This document shows, in pieces, positions 1 to 7,951 of a DNA stretch of 64,000 nt (its first letter is position 1; every line of letters begins with the position of its first letter). The stretch covers positions 1-64,000 of the forward strand of contig NZ_MVHJ01000011.1 of the NCBI RefSeq assembly GCF_002086115.1, read 5' to 3'. This stretch comes from Mycolicibacterium bacteremicum (GTDB taxonomy: Bacteria > Actinomycetota > Actinomycetes > Mycobacteriales > Mycobacteriaceae). The notes below the pieces were generated by a model. That model had not been told where the DNA came from, did not search any database, and saw only the letters and a list, made by a program, of their open reading frames with translations. The position numbers and the translations under genes are program-made.

Positions 1-2
1 CT

Positions 3-638
3 CCGGCGCCCCTGCCGCCGGCTCCGATCGATGCCGTCGCGCTGGCCGCCCCGGCCCCGCAGGCTCCGGTCGATCCGGCCCTGCCGCTGCCCGGTGCCCC
101 GGTCGACGCCCTGCCGCTGGACGCCCCGCTGCCGCCGGCCCCGGCCGTCAACGCCGCCAACTGGGACACCGCGGAGCCCGCGCCGAACCAGCCGCAGCTG
201 TGGTCGCTGGAGGCCCCGCTGCCCATGGAGCCCGCCCCGCTGGTCCCGCCGGCCCCCGCGCCGGTTCCTGCGCCGGCCCCGGTTCCCGCGCCGGCCGCCG
301 CCCCGGCACCCCTGGCCGCACCCGTTCCGGCCGGTGTTCCCGCGCCGGTTCCGGCCGAAGGTGTCCCGCACCTGATCACTCCGGAGAACCTGGCACCCGG
401 CACCACGCTCGACCCGAACGCGCTGCCCAACGAGAGCGCGAACGTCAGCTACCTGCGCCAGATCTGGAATGCCGTTCAGCAGCAGCAGATCACCGGCAAG
501 GACGCGCTGATCGCCATCACGACGCAGCGCTCGCTGACCGGTAATGCCCCGGCCGGCCAGCCGGTCGTCCCGGTGGCGCCGCCAAACGCACCGGCGCCGG
601 CGGCTCCGCTACCGGTGCCCCCGGCTCCACTGCCCTGA
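3..638 (+). CDS. rpfA: Resuscitation-promoting factor RpfA, C-terminal part (5' truncated by window edge)
   Basis: An open frame enters from the left edge and stops with TGA at 636-638. It encodes a Pro/Ala-rich segment (about residues 1-120 of the visible part, with PAPVPAPA-type repeats). A conserved C-terminal block follows, containing NVSYLRQIWNAV and GKDALIAI. That block resembles the end of M. tuberculosis RpfA (VSNIAYTKKLWQAIRAQ / GNDALDSL, recalled from memory), and rpfA also lies next to moaE2 in M. tuberculosis. RpfA is a secreted muralytic enzyme that promotes resuscitation of dormant cells. Its lysozyme-like catalytic domain and signal peptide would lie upstream, outside the window. 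Identity rests on the C-terminal block plus synteny. Confidence 0.8.
   Translation, partial: PAPLPPAPIDAVALAAPAPQAPVDPALPLPGAPVDALPLDAPLPPAPAVNAANWDTAEPAPNQPQLWSLEAPLPMEPAPLVPPAPAPVPAPAPVPAPAAAPAPLAAPVPAGVPAPVPAEGVPHLITPENLAPGTTLDPNALPNESANVSYLRQIWNAVQQQQITGKDALIAITTQRSLTGNAPAGQPVVPVAPPNAPAPAAPLPVPPAPLP
241..350 (+). repeat. Pro-Ala low-complexity repeat inside rpfA
   Basis: Tandem CCGGCCCCG/GTTCCCGCG-type codons encode alternating Pro-Ala-Pro-Val. This is the flexible, probably wall-spanning linker typical of RpfA. Such tracts vary in length between strains. Confidence 0.6.
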
Positions 639-643
639 CCTGA

Positions 644-713
644 ACGCAATGTTCCTCTGACAGCGCCACCGTGGATATATCGCCACGGCTCGGCTGTCAG
701 GGGAACATTGCGT
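644..713. terminator. Long nested inverted repeat between rpfA and moaE2
   Basis: The 20-nt arms at 644-663 (acgcaatgttcctctgacag) and 694-713 match with one mismatch. Inside the loop is a second 6-bp stem (ccgtgg 669-674 / ccacgg 683-688). The repeat fills the gap between two convergent genes, so it could end transcription on both strands. There is no T-run on either side, as is common for mycobacterial terminators. Confidence 0.55.
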
Positions 714-720
714 CGGGGGC

Positions 721-1149
721 CTAGGCCGAGTTGACCCATTCGTCGGTGCCGTCGCCGAAGTGCTGGTGCTTCCACACCGGCAGTCGCTCCTTGACGGTGT
801 CGACCATCAGCGCACAGGTCGCGAACGCCGCGCCGCGATGATCGGCGGCCACCGCGACCACCAGGGCCGCGTCCCCGATGCGCAGATCGCCGATCCGATG
901 GCTCACCGCCACCGCGCGCACACCCTCGGCCGCGGCGGCGACCTCGTGCACCACGTCGGTCAGCGTCTGTAGCGCCGACGGATGCGCCGAATACTCCAGC
1001 CGGGTGACCGAGCGTCCGCCGTCGTGGTCGCGCACGACTCCGGAGAACCCGACCACCGCGCCGGCGGCCTCGTGGGCCACCAGCTCCTCGTGTTCGGTCA
1101 GCGAGATCGGCTCCTCGCTCAATCCCACCCGGATGACGTCAGCGCCCAT
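721..1149 (-). CDS. moaE2: Molybdopterin synthase catalytic (large) subunit MoaE
   Basis: This 142-aa MoaE family protein converts cPMP to molybdopterin together with the sulfur-carrier subunit MoaD. Visible signatures are [13 protein letters not shown] near residue 35, LEYSAHPSA in the middle, [21 protein letters not shown], and the C-terminal catalytic [10 protein letters not shown] with DGTDEWV. ATG at 1149 is preceded by GGAGG with 5-nt spacing, so it is preferred over the GTG at 1155, which overlaps that RBS. The gene overlaps the end of mog and is the last gene of a moaC2-mog-moaE2 run. No moaD is visible here, so it must be elsewhere. Confidence 0.93.
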   Translation of the reverse strand: MGADVIRVGLSEEPISLTEHEELVAHEAAGAVVGFSGVVRDHDGGRSVTRLEYSAHPSALQTLTDVVHEVAAAAEGVRAVAVSHRIGDLRIGDAALVVAVAADHRGAAFATCALMVDTVKERLPVWKHQHFGDGTDEWVNSA

Positions 1150-1615
1150 GGTCACCTCCGGCCAATTGGTCCAGCGCGTGCTCCAGCACGTCGGCCAGCA
1201 CGCCGAGACCGTCGCGCACCCCGCCGGAGGAGCCGGGCAGGTTCACGATCAGCGTGGCGCCGCTGACCCCGCACACGCCGCGCGAGAGCACCGACGTCGG
1301 TACCTCGGGCAGCCCGGACCGGCGGATGGCGTCGGCCAACCCAGGGATCTGGTAGTCGAGCAGTGCGGCGGTGATGTCGGCGGTTCGGTCCGTCGGCGAG
1401 ATACCGGTGCCACCGGAGGTGATGATCAGCGCGACCCGGTCGGTCAGCGCCTGCCGCAGCGCGGTCTGCACATCGTTGCCGTCGGCGACCACCACCGGGT
1501 CACCGGAGGCGAAGCCCCGCTCGCCCAGCCAGGCCGTGATGATCGGGCCCGTGCGGTCGGCGTAGACGCCGGTGGCCGCCCGGGTGGAGGCGATGATGAC
1601 CCGCGCCGACCTCAT
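1139..1615 (-). CDS. mog: Molybdenum cofactor biosynthesis protein Mog/MoaB family (molybdopterin adenylyltransferase)
   Basis: The product is 158 aa, with the MoCF-binding fold starting [11 protein letters not shown]. It has the substrate-binding motif [15 protein letters not shown] near residues 65-80 and [12 protein letters not shown] near residue 130. MogA-type proteins adenylate molybdopterin before Mo insertion. The start codon overlaps the moaC2 stop (ATGA at 1612-1615), which indicates translational coupling. Synteny matches Rv0865. Confidence 0.9.
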   Translation of the reverse strand: MRSARVIIASTRAATGVYADRTGPIITAWLGERGFASGDPVVVADGNDVQTALRQALTDRVALIITSGGTGISPTDRTADITAALLDYQIPGLADAIRRSGLPEVPTSVLSRGVCGVSGATLIVNLPGSSGGVRDGLGVLADVLEHALDQLAGGDHGR

Positions 1616-2079
1616 GGCGTCCAGGTACCCGTTTTGCCGCCCTCTTTGCGCACAACGTGCACACCGTCGATGCGCGCGGCCGGGTCGACGGCCTTGATCA
1701 TGTCGTAGACGGTCAGCGCCGCCACGCTCACCGCGGTCAGGGCTTCCATCTCCACCCCGGTCCGGTCGGTGGTGCGCACGGTCGCGGTGATGGTCACTTC
1801 GGTTGTACCGATGTCGAATTCGACGTCGACGCCGGTGAGCGCCAGCTGATGGCACAGCGGGATGAGATCGCTGGTGCGCTTGGCTGCCATGATCCCGGCG
1901 ACCCGCGCGGTGGGCAGGGCGTCACCCTTGGGCAACCCGCCGCCGGCGATCAGTTCGATGACATCGGCCCGGGTGTGCACGGACCCCCGCGCGACCGCGG
2001 TGCGCTTGGTGGCGGTCTTGGCCGTGACGTCGACCATGTGGGCCGCGCCCGAATCGTCGAGGTGCGAGAGCCCGCTCAA
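1612..2079 (-). CDS. moaC2: Cyclic pyranopterin monophosphate synthase MoaC
   Basis: This 155-aa MoaC converts the MoaA product (3',8-cyclo-GTP) to cPMP. The whole family core is present: GAAHMVDVT, KGDALPTARVAGI, AAKRTSDLIPLCH, and TGVEMEALTAVSVAALTVYDM, followed by KAVD. The start is a TTG at 2079. It keeps the conserved LSHLDDSGAAHMVD stretch that an internal ATG at 2036 would lose. It lies 2 bp from the stop of the upstream 63-aa gene, consistent with an operon. Confidence 0.93.
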   Translation of the reverse strand: MSGLSHLDDSGAAHMVDVTAKTATKRTAVARGSVHTRADVIELIAGGGLPKGDALPTARVAGIMAAKRTSDLIPLCHQLALTGVDVEFDIGTTEVTITATVRTTDRTGVEMEALTAVSVAALTVYDMIKAVDPAARIDGVHVVRKEGGKTGTWTP

Positions 2080-2081
2080 CG

Positions 2082-2273
2082 CTATTTGTTGACGACGGTG
2101 ACCGGGTGCACGTAGGGCAGATCCTCGGCCGGCAGCGGGAAGGTCACATCACCGAACGGGGACAGGGAGCCGGTCCGGTCGCTGACGAGTTCGCTCACCG
2201 CGTGATCGCCCTCGGCCACCTCGGGCCAGCCATTGTCGACGTACTGATTCTTCTTGTCTGCCACACCCGACAT
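2082..2273 (-). CDS. Conserved 63-aa protein, function unknown (Rv0863-like position)
   Basis: This small soluble protein ([20 protein letters not shown] ...) is acidic in its first half and ends in HPVTVVNK. It has no recognisable motif, signal peptide or membrane segment. It heads the moaC2-mog-moaE2 run with a 2-bp gap to moaC2. It occupies the position of Rv0863 in M. tuberculosis, which suggests a conserved small gene in the cluster. Its start codon sits inside an 8-bp inverted repeat (2258-2281). Confidence 0.65.
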   Translation of the reverse strand: MSGVADKKNQYVDNGWPEVAEGDHAVSELVSDRTGSLSPFGDVTFPLPAEDLPYVHPVTVVNK

Positions 2274-2281
2274 TGTGGCAG
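2258..2281. promoter_or_regulatory. Inverted repeat over the divergent moaC2-cluster / XPB-partner promoter region
   Basis: Arms CTGCCACA (2258-2265) and TGTGGCAG (2274-2281) are perfect complements with an 8-nt spacer. They cover the start codon of the 63-aa gene (minus strand), 36 bp before the -10 of the plus-strand gene at 2331. It could be an operator or an mRNA hairpin. No regulator gene is adjacent. Confidence 0.35.
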
Positions 2282-2330
2282 GTACTACGAGCGGTGGCGA
2301 GAGCGGGACGCTGCTTTACGCTGGTCAGCA

Positions 2331-4604
2331 ATGACCCAGGGATTTAAGAGCATGCCCCTCGGCGTCTGGTTGGCCGACCTGTCCGACGAACGCCTGGTGC
2401 GGCTGCTCGAACTGCGACCCGACCTGACCCAGCCGCCGCCGAGCACCATCGCAGCACTGGCGGCCCGAGCACAGGCCCGCCAGTCGGTCAAGGCCGCCAC
2501 CGACGGGCTGACCTATCTGCACCTGGCGGTGCTGGACGCGCTGCTGATGCTGCACGCCGAGGCCGCCGCGGTGCCCCGGGACGCGGTCACCGACTTCATC
2601 GGCACCCGGGCCGACGCCGCGGATGTCGAGGCCGCGCTCGATGATCTGGTCGACCGGGCCCTGGTGTGGGGCGACGAGAACCTGCGGGTGGTCGCCGAGG
2701 TGACGGCCGGCCTGCCCTGGTACCCGGGCCAGGCCGTGCACGACGGTCCCGAACTGACTGCCGCACAGATCCGTGAGCTGCTCGACGGGCTCGACGAGCC
2801 GGACACGGAGCTGCTGACCCGGCTGGTCGAGGGCTCCCCCATCGGCCGTACCCGCGACGCCATCCCCGGCGCCCCGGCCGACCGCCCGGCCCAACGGCTA
2901 CTCGCCGCGGGCCTGCTGCACCGCATCCCGAGCGATACCGACGACACGGTGATCCTGCCGCGCCTGGTCGCCCAGGTGCTGCGCGGCGACCTGCCCGGCC
3001 CGACCGGGTTGCGCACGCCCGATCCGGCGGTGCACACCACCACCCAGGCCGACGTGGACTCGGTGGCCGCCGGGGCGGCGATCGACCTGCTGCGCGAGAT
3101 CGACGTCATCATCGAGACGCTGTCGGAGAACCCGGTGTCCGAACTGCGCGCCGGCGGCCTCGGCGTGCGCGATGTGAAGAAGCTGACCAAGCTGACCGGT
3201 ATCGACGAACAGCGGCTCGGGCTGATCCTGGAGTTGGCCGCCGCCGCCGGTCTGCTGGCGCCGGGTACACCGGACCCCGAGCCGGTGGCGGGTAATTCGC
3301 CGTACTGGGCGCCGACGGTCGGCGCGGACCGGTTCGTCGAGACCTCGACCGCCGCGCGATGGCAGCTGATCGCGTGGACCTGGCTGAACCTGCCGGCCCG
3401 CCCCAGCCTGATCGGGCACCGCGGCCCGGACGGCAAGCCCTACGGGGTGCTCTCCGATGCGCTGTATTCGACGGCGGCCCCGCTTGATCGCCGGCTGCTG
3501 CTGACGGTGCTCGACGGGCTGCCGGCCGGAGCCGGGGTGGACGCCGAGTCGGCGGCGCTGGCGATGATGTGGCAGCGCCCGCGCTGGGCGGCCCGCTTGC
3601 AGCTGGACCCGGTGACCGACCTGTTGCGCGAGGCGCACGCCGTCGGCCTGGTCGGGCGCGGTGGCATCGCGACGCCGGGGCGTGCCCTGCTGGCCCAGGA
3701 CTCCGAGGATGACGCCGAGGCCACCATCACCGCGATGGACAAGGTGCTGCCCGCACCGCTGGACCACTTCCTGCTGCAGGCCGACCTGACCGTGGTGGTG
3801 CCCGGGCCGCTGCTGCGCGAACTCGCCGAGCAGCTCGATGCGGTGGCCACCGTCGAATCGGCGGGCGCGGCGATGGTGTACCGGATCAGCGAAGCCTCGA
3901 TCCGGCGGGCGCTGGATGCCGGGCGGACAGCGGGCGGGCTGCACGCCTTCTTCGAGAAGCACTCCAAGACCCCGGTCCCGCAGGGGCTGACCTACCTGAT
4001 CGACGATGTCGCGCGCCGGCACGGGCAGCTCCGTGTCGGGATGGCGTCGTCGTTCGTGCGGTGCGAGGACCCGGCGCTGCTGGCCCAGGCGGTGGCCACC
4101 CCGGCGGCCGAACCGTTGGAACTGCGCATCCTGGCGCCCACCGTCGCGGTGTCGCAGGCCCCGATCGGCGATGTGCTCGCCGCGCTGCGGGCCGGCGGGT
4201 TCGTGCCGGCCGCCGAGGACTCGACCGGGGCCGTGCTCGACATCCGCGCCCGCGGTGCCCGGGTGCCCACCCTGAGCCGGCGCCGGGTGTTCCGGCCGCT
4301 GGCGGCGCCGACGACCCAGACCCTCGGCGCGATCGTCGCGGTGATGCGCAGCGTGGCCGCCTCCCCGCGGTCGCACGAGCGATTGGATCCGGCGGTGCTG
4401 ATCGCGCTGCTGCAGCAGGCGGCGGTCGAGCAGACCTCGGTGGTGATGGGGTACGTCGACCCCGCCGGGGTGGCCACCCAGCGGGTGATCGCGCCGATCA
4501 ACATCCGCGGCGGCCAGCTGACCGCCTTCGATCCGGCGGCGGGCCGGGTCCGGGAGTTCGCCATCCACCGCGTGACATCCGTGGTGTCGGCCGACTCTGG
4601 ATAA
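2331..4604 (+). CDS. XPB/Ssl2-like helicase-associated domain protein (Rv0862c family)
   Basis: This 757-aa soluble protein is the conserved upstream neighbour of XPB. It has the family N-terminus (VWLADLSDERLVRLLELRPD, then repeated winged-helix-like Ala/Leu-rich segments) and a C-terminal helicase-associated domain (THYR-lacking; ALRAGGFVPAAED then RRRVFRPL). No Walker A or DEAD box is present, so it is not itself a helicase. Start: ATG 2331 follows a TACGCT -10 at 2317-2322 by 8 nt, suggesting a leaderless mRNA. The tight pairing with XPB (34-bp gap) suggests it is a regulatory or clamp partner. That role is inferred. Confidence 0.8.
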   Translation: MTQGFKSMPLGVWLADLSDERLVRLLELRPDLTQPPPSTIAALAARAQARQSVKAATDGLTYLHLAVLDALLMLHAEAAAVPRDAVTDFIGTRADAADVEAALDDLVDRALVWGDENLRVVAEVTAGLPWYPGQAVHDGPELTAAQIRELLDGLDEPDTELLTRLVEGSPIGRTRDAIPGAPADRPAQRLLAAGLLHRIPSDTDDTVILPRLVAQVLRGDLPGPTGLRTPDPAVHTTTQADVDSVAAGAAIDLLREIDVIIETLSENPVSELRAGGLGVRDVKKLTKLTGIDEQRLGLILELAAAAGLLAPGTPDPEPVAGNSPYWAPTVGADRFVETSTAARWQLIAWTWLNLPARPSLIGHRGPDGKPYGVLSDALYSTAAPLDRRLLLTVLDGLPAGAGVDAESAALAMMWQRPRWAARLQLDPVTDLLREAHAVGLVGRGGIATPGRALLAQDSEDDAEATITAMDKVLPAPLDHFLLQADLTVVVPGPLLRELAEQLDAVATVESAGAAMVYRISEASIRRALDAGRTAGGLHAFFEKHSKTPVPQGLTYLIDDVARRHGQLRVGMASSFVRCEDPALLAQAVATPAAEPLELRILAPTVAVSQAPIGDVLAALRAGGFVPAAEDSTGAVLDIRARGARVPTLSRRRVFRPLAAPTTQTLGAIVAVMRSVAASPRSHERLDPAVLIALLQQAAVEQTSVVMGYVDPAGVATQRVIAPINIRGGQLTAFDPAAGRVREFAIHRVTSVVSADSG

Positions 4605-4638
4605 TGGATGGGATGACTTTCCCTTTTAGAGGCCAGGC

Positions 4639-6288
4639 ATGACCGAGGGCCCGCTGATCGTCCAGTCCGACAAGACTGTGCTGCTCGAAACCGATCACGA
4701 ACTCGCCGGCGCCGCGCGCGCCGCGATCGCGCCGTTCGCCGAACTGGAACGCGCGCCCGAGCACATCCACACCTACCGGATCACCCCGCTGGCGCTGTGG
4801 AACGCCCGCGCGGCCGGACACGATGCCGAGCAGGTCGTCGATGCGCTGGTCAGCTTCTCCCGCTATGCCGTGCCGCAGCCGTTGCTGGTCGACATCGTCG
4901 ACACCATGGCCCGCTACGGCCGCCTGCAGCTGGTCAAACATCCCGCGCATGGGCTGACGCTGGTCAGCCTGGACCGTGCGGTGCTGGAGGAGGTGCTGCG
5001 CAACAAGAAGATCGCCCCGATGCTGGGCGCGCGCATCGACGACGACACCGTGATCGTGCACGGCAGCGAGCGCGGCCGGGTCAAGCAGATGCTGCTCAAG
5101 GTCGGCTGGCCCGCCGAGGATCTGGCGGGCTACGTCGACGGCGAGGCGCACCCGATCAACCTGGCCCAGGACGGCTGGACACTGCGCGACTACCAGGAGA
5201 TGGCGGCCGACTCGTTCTGGGCCGGCGGCTCCGGTGTCGTCGTGCTGCCCTGCGGGGCCGGCAAGACGCTGGTCGGTGCCGCCGCGATGGCCAAGGCCGG
5301 CGCGACCACGCTGATCCTGGTCACCAACACTGTCGCGGGCCGGCAGTGGAAGCGCGAGCTGATCGCGCGGACCTCGCTCACCGAGGAGGAGATCGGCGAA
5401 TACTCCGGCGAGCGCAAGGAGATCCGCCCGGTCACCATCGCGACCTATCAGGTGATCACCCGGCGCACCAAGGGTGAGTACAAGCACCTGGAGCTGTTCG
5501 ACTCCCGCGATTGGGGTCTGATCATCTACGACGAGGTGCATCTGCTGCCCGCGCCGGTGTTCCGGATGACCGCCGATCTGCAGTCGCGGCGCCGGCTCGG
5601 GCTGACGGCCACGCTGATCCGTGAGGACGGCCGCGAGGGCGACGTGTTCTCGTTGATCGGCCCGAAGCGCTACGACGCGCCGTGGAAGGACATCGAGGCT
5701 CAGGGCTGGATCGCGCCGGCAGAGTGCATCGAGGTCCGGGTCACGATGACCGATAACGAGCGGATGATCTACGCGACCGCCGAGCCCGAGGAACGCTACA
5801 AGCTGTGCTCGACGGCGCACACCAAGATCGCCGTGGTGAAGTCGATCCTGGACAAGCACAAGGACGAGCCGACGCTGGTGATCGGCGCCTACCTCGATCA
5901 GCTCGACGAGCTCGGCCAGGAACTCGGCGCTCCGGTCATCCAGGGCTCGACGAAGAACGCCGAGCGCGAGGAGCTGTTCGACCAGTTCCGGCGCGGGGAG
6001 ATCCGCACCCTGGTGGTGTCCAAGGTCGCGAACTTCTCCATCGATCTCCCGGAAGCATCTGTGGCCGTGCAGGTTTCGGGCACCTTCGGATCGCGCCAGG
6101 AGGAGGCTCAGCGACTGGGCCGGCTGCTACGGCCCAAGGCCGACGGCGGTGGGGCCATCTTCTACTCGGTGGTCAGCCGCGACAGCCTGGACGCCGAATA
6201 CGCCGCGCACCGCCAGCGGTTCCTGGCCGAGCAGGGCTATGGCTACATCATCAAGGACGCCGACGACCTGCTGGGTCCGGCGATATGA
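4639..6288 (+). CDS. xpb: DNA repair helicase XPB (Ercc3 type)
   Basis: This 549-aa superfamily 2 3'-5' helicase has all key motifs. Walker A GAGKT is at residues 206-210, DEVH is at 298-301, motif III is LTATLIRED with the XPB-specific RED motif near 325, and motif VI QRLGRLLR is at 491-498. The N-terminal damage-recognition-like region precedes the helicase core. Mycobacterial XPB is known as an ATP-dependent 3'-5' helicase. The gene follows its partner gene after 34 bp, and its stop overlaps the start of the VOC gene (ATGA at 6285-6288), so the three are probably co-transcribed. Confidence 0.95.
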   Translation: MTEGPLIVQSDKTVLLETDHELAGAARAAIAPFAELERAPEHIHTYRITPLALWNARAAGHDAEQVVDALVSFSRYAVPQPLLVDIVDTMARYGRLQLVKHPAHGLTLVSLDRAVLEEVLRNKKIAPMLGARIDDDTVIVHGSERGRVKQMLLKVGWPAEDLAGYVDGEAHPINLAQDGWTLRDYQEMAADSFWAGGSGVVVLPCGAGKTLVGAAAMAKAGATTLILVTNTVAGRQWKRELIARTSLTEEEIGEYSGERKEIRPVTIATYQVITRRTKGEYKHLELFDSRDWGLIIYDEVHLLPAPVFRMTADLQSRRRLGLTATLIREDGREGDVFSLIGPKRYDAPWKDIEAQGWIAPAECIEVRVTMTDNERMIYATAEPEERYKLCSTAHTKIAVVKSILDKHKDEPTLVIGAYLDQLDELGQELGAPVIQGSTKNAEREELFDQFRRGEIRTLVVSKVANFSIDLPEASVAVQVSGTFGSRQEEAQRLGRLLRPKADGGGAIFYSVVSRDSLDAEYAAHRQRFLAEQGYGYIIKDADDLLGPAI

Positions 6289-6635
6289 CCGTCGGGCGGG
6301 TGGTGCCGGTCCTGACCGTCGCCGACATCGACGCCGCCCGCGCCGCCTACATCGCGACGCTCGGGCTGACCGAGGTGATGAACCACGGCTGGATCGTCAC
6401 CCTCGCCGACGACGAGCACCGCCATCAGCTGAGCCTGATGACGAAAGATCAGACGGCGGCGGTGAACCCGACGGTGTCGATCGAGGTCGACGATGTCGAT
6501 GCCGCCCATGCGGCCGCGGTCGACGCGGGATTGCAGATCGTGCATCCGCTGTCCGACGAGGAGTGGGGCGTGCGCAGGTTCTTCTTCGCCGACGGCGCCG
6601 GCAACGTCGTCAACGTGCTGGCACACCGCGGTTAA
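6285..6635 (+). CDS. VOC (glyoxalase/bleomycin-resistance-like) family protein
   Basis: This 116-aa protein is a single VOC module with beta-alpha-beta-beta-beta repeats: VVPVLTVADIDAARAAYIAT at the N-terminus and the paired SIEVDDVDAAHAAAVDAG ... RRFFFADGAGNVVNV at the C-terminus. VOC proteins may be metal-dependent lyases or dioxygenases, or ligand-binding resistance proteins. The substrate here is unknown. ATG 6285 overlaps the XPB stop, which gives the start and suggests translational coupling. Its own stop overlaps that of the convergent MarR gene (TTAA at 6632-6635). Confidence 0.85.
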   Translation: MTVGRVVPVLTVADIDAARAAYIATLGLTEVMNHGWIVTLADDEHRHQLSLMTKDQTAAVNPTVSIEVDDVDAAHAAAVDAGLQIVHPLSDEEWGVRRFFFADGAGNVVNVLAHRG

Positions 6636-7129
6636 TCCTCCAGCGCCCCGGCGGCCACCGCGGCCAGGTTGATCCGGGTCAGCACCGAGTGCAGCTGCTC
6701 CAGTTCGGCCATGTCGACACCGAGCCGGGCGACCACCGCAGGCGGGATCTGGAGTGCCTTCTTGCGCAGTGCCGCACCGGCTTTGGTGAGGGTGATCAGG
6801 GTGGTGCGCTCATCGGCGGCACTGCGGACCCGGCTGATGAAGCCCAGTGCCTCCAGCCGTTTGAGCATCGGGGAGACGGTCGCGGAGTCCATCTGCAGCA
6901 GACCGGCGACCTGCTTGACCGACAGGGCATCCAGACCGGCCTTGTCGTTGTCCCACAGCGCCAGCATCACCAGGTACTGCGGGTGGGTCAGTCCCAGCGG
7001 TTCGAGCAGCGGCCGGTACACCGCCAGCACCGCGCGGTTGGTGACCGCCAGCGCAAAGCACACCTGTCGCTCCAGGGCGAGGGGATCGATATCTGCGGTC
7101 ACTTCCGGCGCTGCCGACGATGAAGCCAT
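6632..7129 (-). CDS. MarR family transcriptional regulator
   Basis: This 165-aa winged-helix regulator has recognition segment LSVKQVAGLLQMDSATVSPMLKRL, wing SAADERTTLITLT, and dimerisation helices at both ends. Three in-frame starts exist (7135 GTG, 7132 and 7129 ATG). ATG 7129 lies 6 nt after a TACAGT -10 (minus strand, 7136-7141), so a leaderless start there is preferred. A palindrome in the divergent gap to the DUF5313 gene suggests autoregulation and control of that neighbour. Ligand unknown. Confidence 0.88.
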   Translation of the reverse strand: MASSSAAPEVTADIDPLALERQVCFALAVTNRAVLAVYRPLLEPLGLTHPQYLVMLALWDNDKAGLDALSVKQVAGLLQMDSATVSPMLKRLEALGFISRVRSAADERTTLITLTKAGAALRKKALQIPPAVVARLGVDMAELEQLHSVLTRINLAAVAAGALED

Positions 7130-7135
7130 CATCAC

Positions 7136-7176
7136 ACTGTACTACTTGCTTAGCCTGCTAATAGTTAGCGTACTAT
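7136..7176. promoter_or_regulatory. Divergent leaderless promoters with MarR operator
   Basis: The minus-strand -10 TACAGT (7136-7141) serves the MarR gene. The plus-strand -10 TACTAT (7171-7176) serves the gene at 7184, 7 nt downstream. Between them lies GCTAA-TAG-TTAGC (7157-7169), a perfect 5-bp-arm inverted repeat placed to cover both -35 regions, as expected for MarR autorepression. Confidence 0.6.
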
Positions 7177-7183
7177 CTAAGTC

Positions 7184-7597
7184 ATGGCCGCCACCCCCAC
7201 CTTCGGACAAAAGGTTCTCTACGCCTACGGCAAGCGACTGCCCGACTCCATGAAGCAGTGGGTGACCGCCGACCTGACCGGCAAGGGCGCGGTGCGCCGG
7301 CACATGCTGCGCTACGCCATCCCGCCGGCCCTCATCCTGGCCCCGCTGTGGCTGCTGCCCGCCTCGTTGTACGTGCATCTGGAGATGACCGTGCCCATCT
7401 ACACCTGGGCGCTGGTCATGGCTTTCGTGTTGAACAAGGTGTGGCGCCGGCACCGGTTGTCTCAGCACGGCCTGGACCCCAAGCTGATCGACACCCTGAA
7501 CCGGGAGCGCAACGCCCGCCTGCACGAGGACTACGCGCGTCGCTACGGCGCCCGTCCGCAGGAGGCCGAGTGGCAGTCCAACCCGAGCCCGTTCTGA
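7184..7597 (+). CDS. DUF5313-like small membrane protein
   Basis: This 137-aa protein has a basic N-terminus (FGQKVLYAYGKRLPDSMKQW), two hydrophobic segments near residues 47-63 and 68-83 that could cross the membrane, then a charged helical C-terminus (RLHEDYARRYGARPQ). It resembles the actinobacterial DUF5313 family, whose function is unknown. ATG 7184 is 7 nt after a TACTAT -10, so the transcript is probably leaderless. Its promoter is shared with the divergent MarR regulator. Confidence 0.7.
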   Translation: MAATPTFGQKVLYAYGKRLPDSMKQWVTADLTGKGAVRRHMLRYAIPPALILAPLWLLPASLYVHLEMTVPIYTWALVMAFVLNKVWRRHRLSQHGLDPKLIDTLNRERNARLHEDYARRYGARPQEAEWQSNPSPF

Positions 7598-7599
7598 CG

Positions 7600-7944
7600 T
7601 CAGACGTGCGGCCCGACCGCCTTGACCACGGTCAGCAGGATCACCGAATCCTCCAGCGCCGACAGCCCGTGCCGCACTCGGGGCACCACCAGGTGATCAC
7701 CGGCTGACCCTTCCCACCCCGCCTCGGCCGTGGTGAGCCGGACCCGGCCCTGCAATACCTGCACGGTGGCCTCGCCGGGACTCTCGTGCTCGTCCAGACC
7801 GTTGCCGGCCGTCAGCGCCAGCAGGGTCTGCCGCAGGCTGTGTTCATGTCCGCCGTACACCGTGTGTGCGCTCCGGCCGCTGGTGGCGGCGCGGGCCGTC
7901 TCCAGATGCTCACGCGCCAGCGCGGTCAGTGAGATCTTCTCCAT
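7600..7944 (-). CDS. Small cupin-domain protein
   Basis: This 114-aa protein carries the cupin beta-barrel pattern LDEHESPGEATVQVLQGRVRL followed by GDHLVVPRVRHGLSALED (motifs 1 and 2, with His and Glu as likely metal ligands). An N-terminal helix is rich in Leu/Ala. Such proteins bind small ligands or metals, and no specific substrate can be assigned. It starts 7 bp downstream of the frameshifted SDR gene and probably belongs to the same transcript. Confidence 0.78.
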   Translation of the reverse strand: MEKISLTALAREHLETARAATSGRSAHTVYGGHEHSLRQTLLALTAGNGLDEHESPGEATVQVLQGRVRLTTAEAGWEGSAGDHLVVPRVRHGLSALEDSVILLTVVKAVGPHV

Positions 7945-7951
7945 TCCTCCA

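Noticed and set aside
2898-4568. 556-codon minus-strand frame opposite the XPB partner
   Set aside because: The amino-acid composition is Arg/Gly/Gln/His-rich with no domain. It is a GC shadow of the conserved plus-strand gene.
4498-5859. Long minus-strand frame opposite xpb
   Set aside because: It is antisense to a gene with all helicase motifs, without its own motif.
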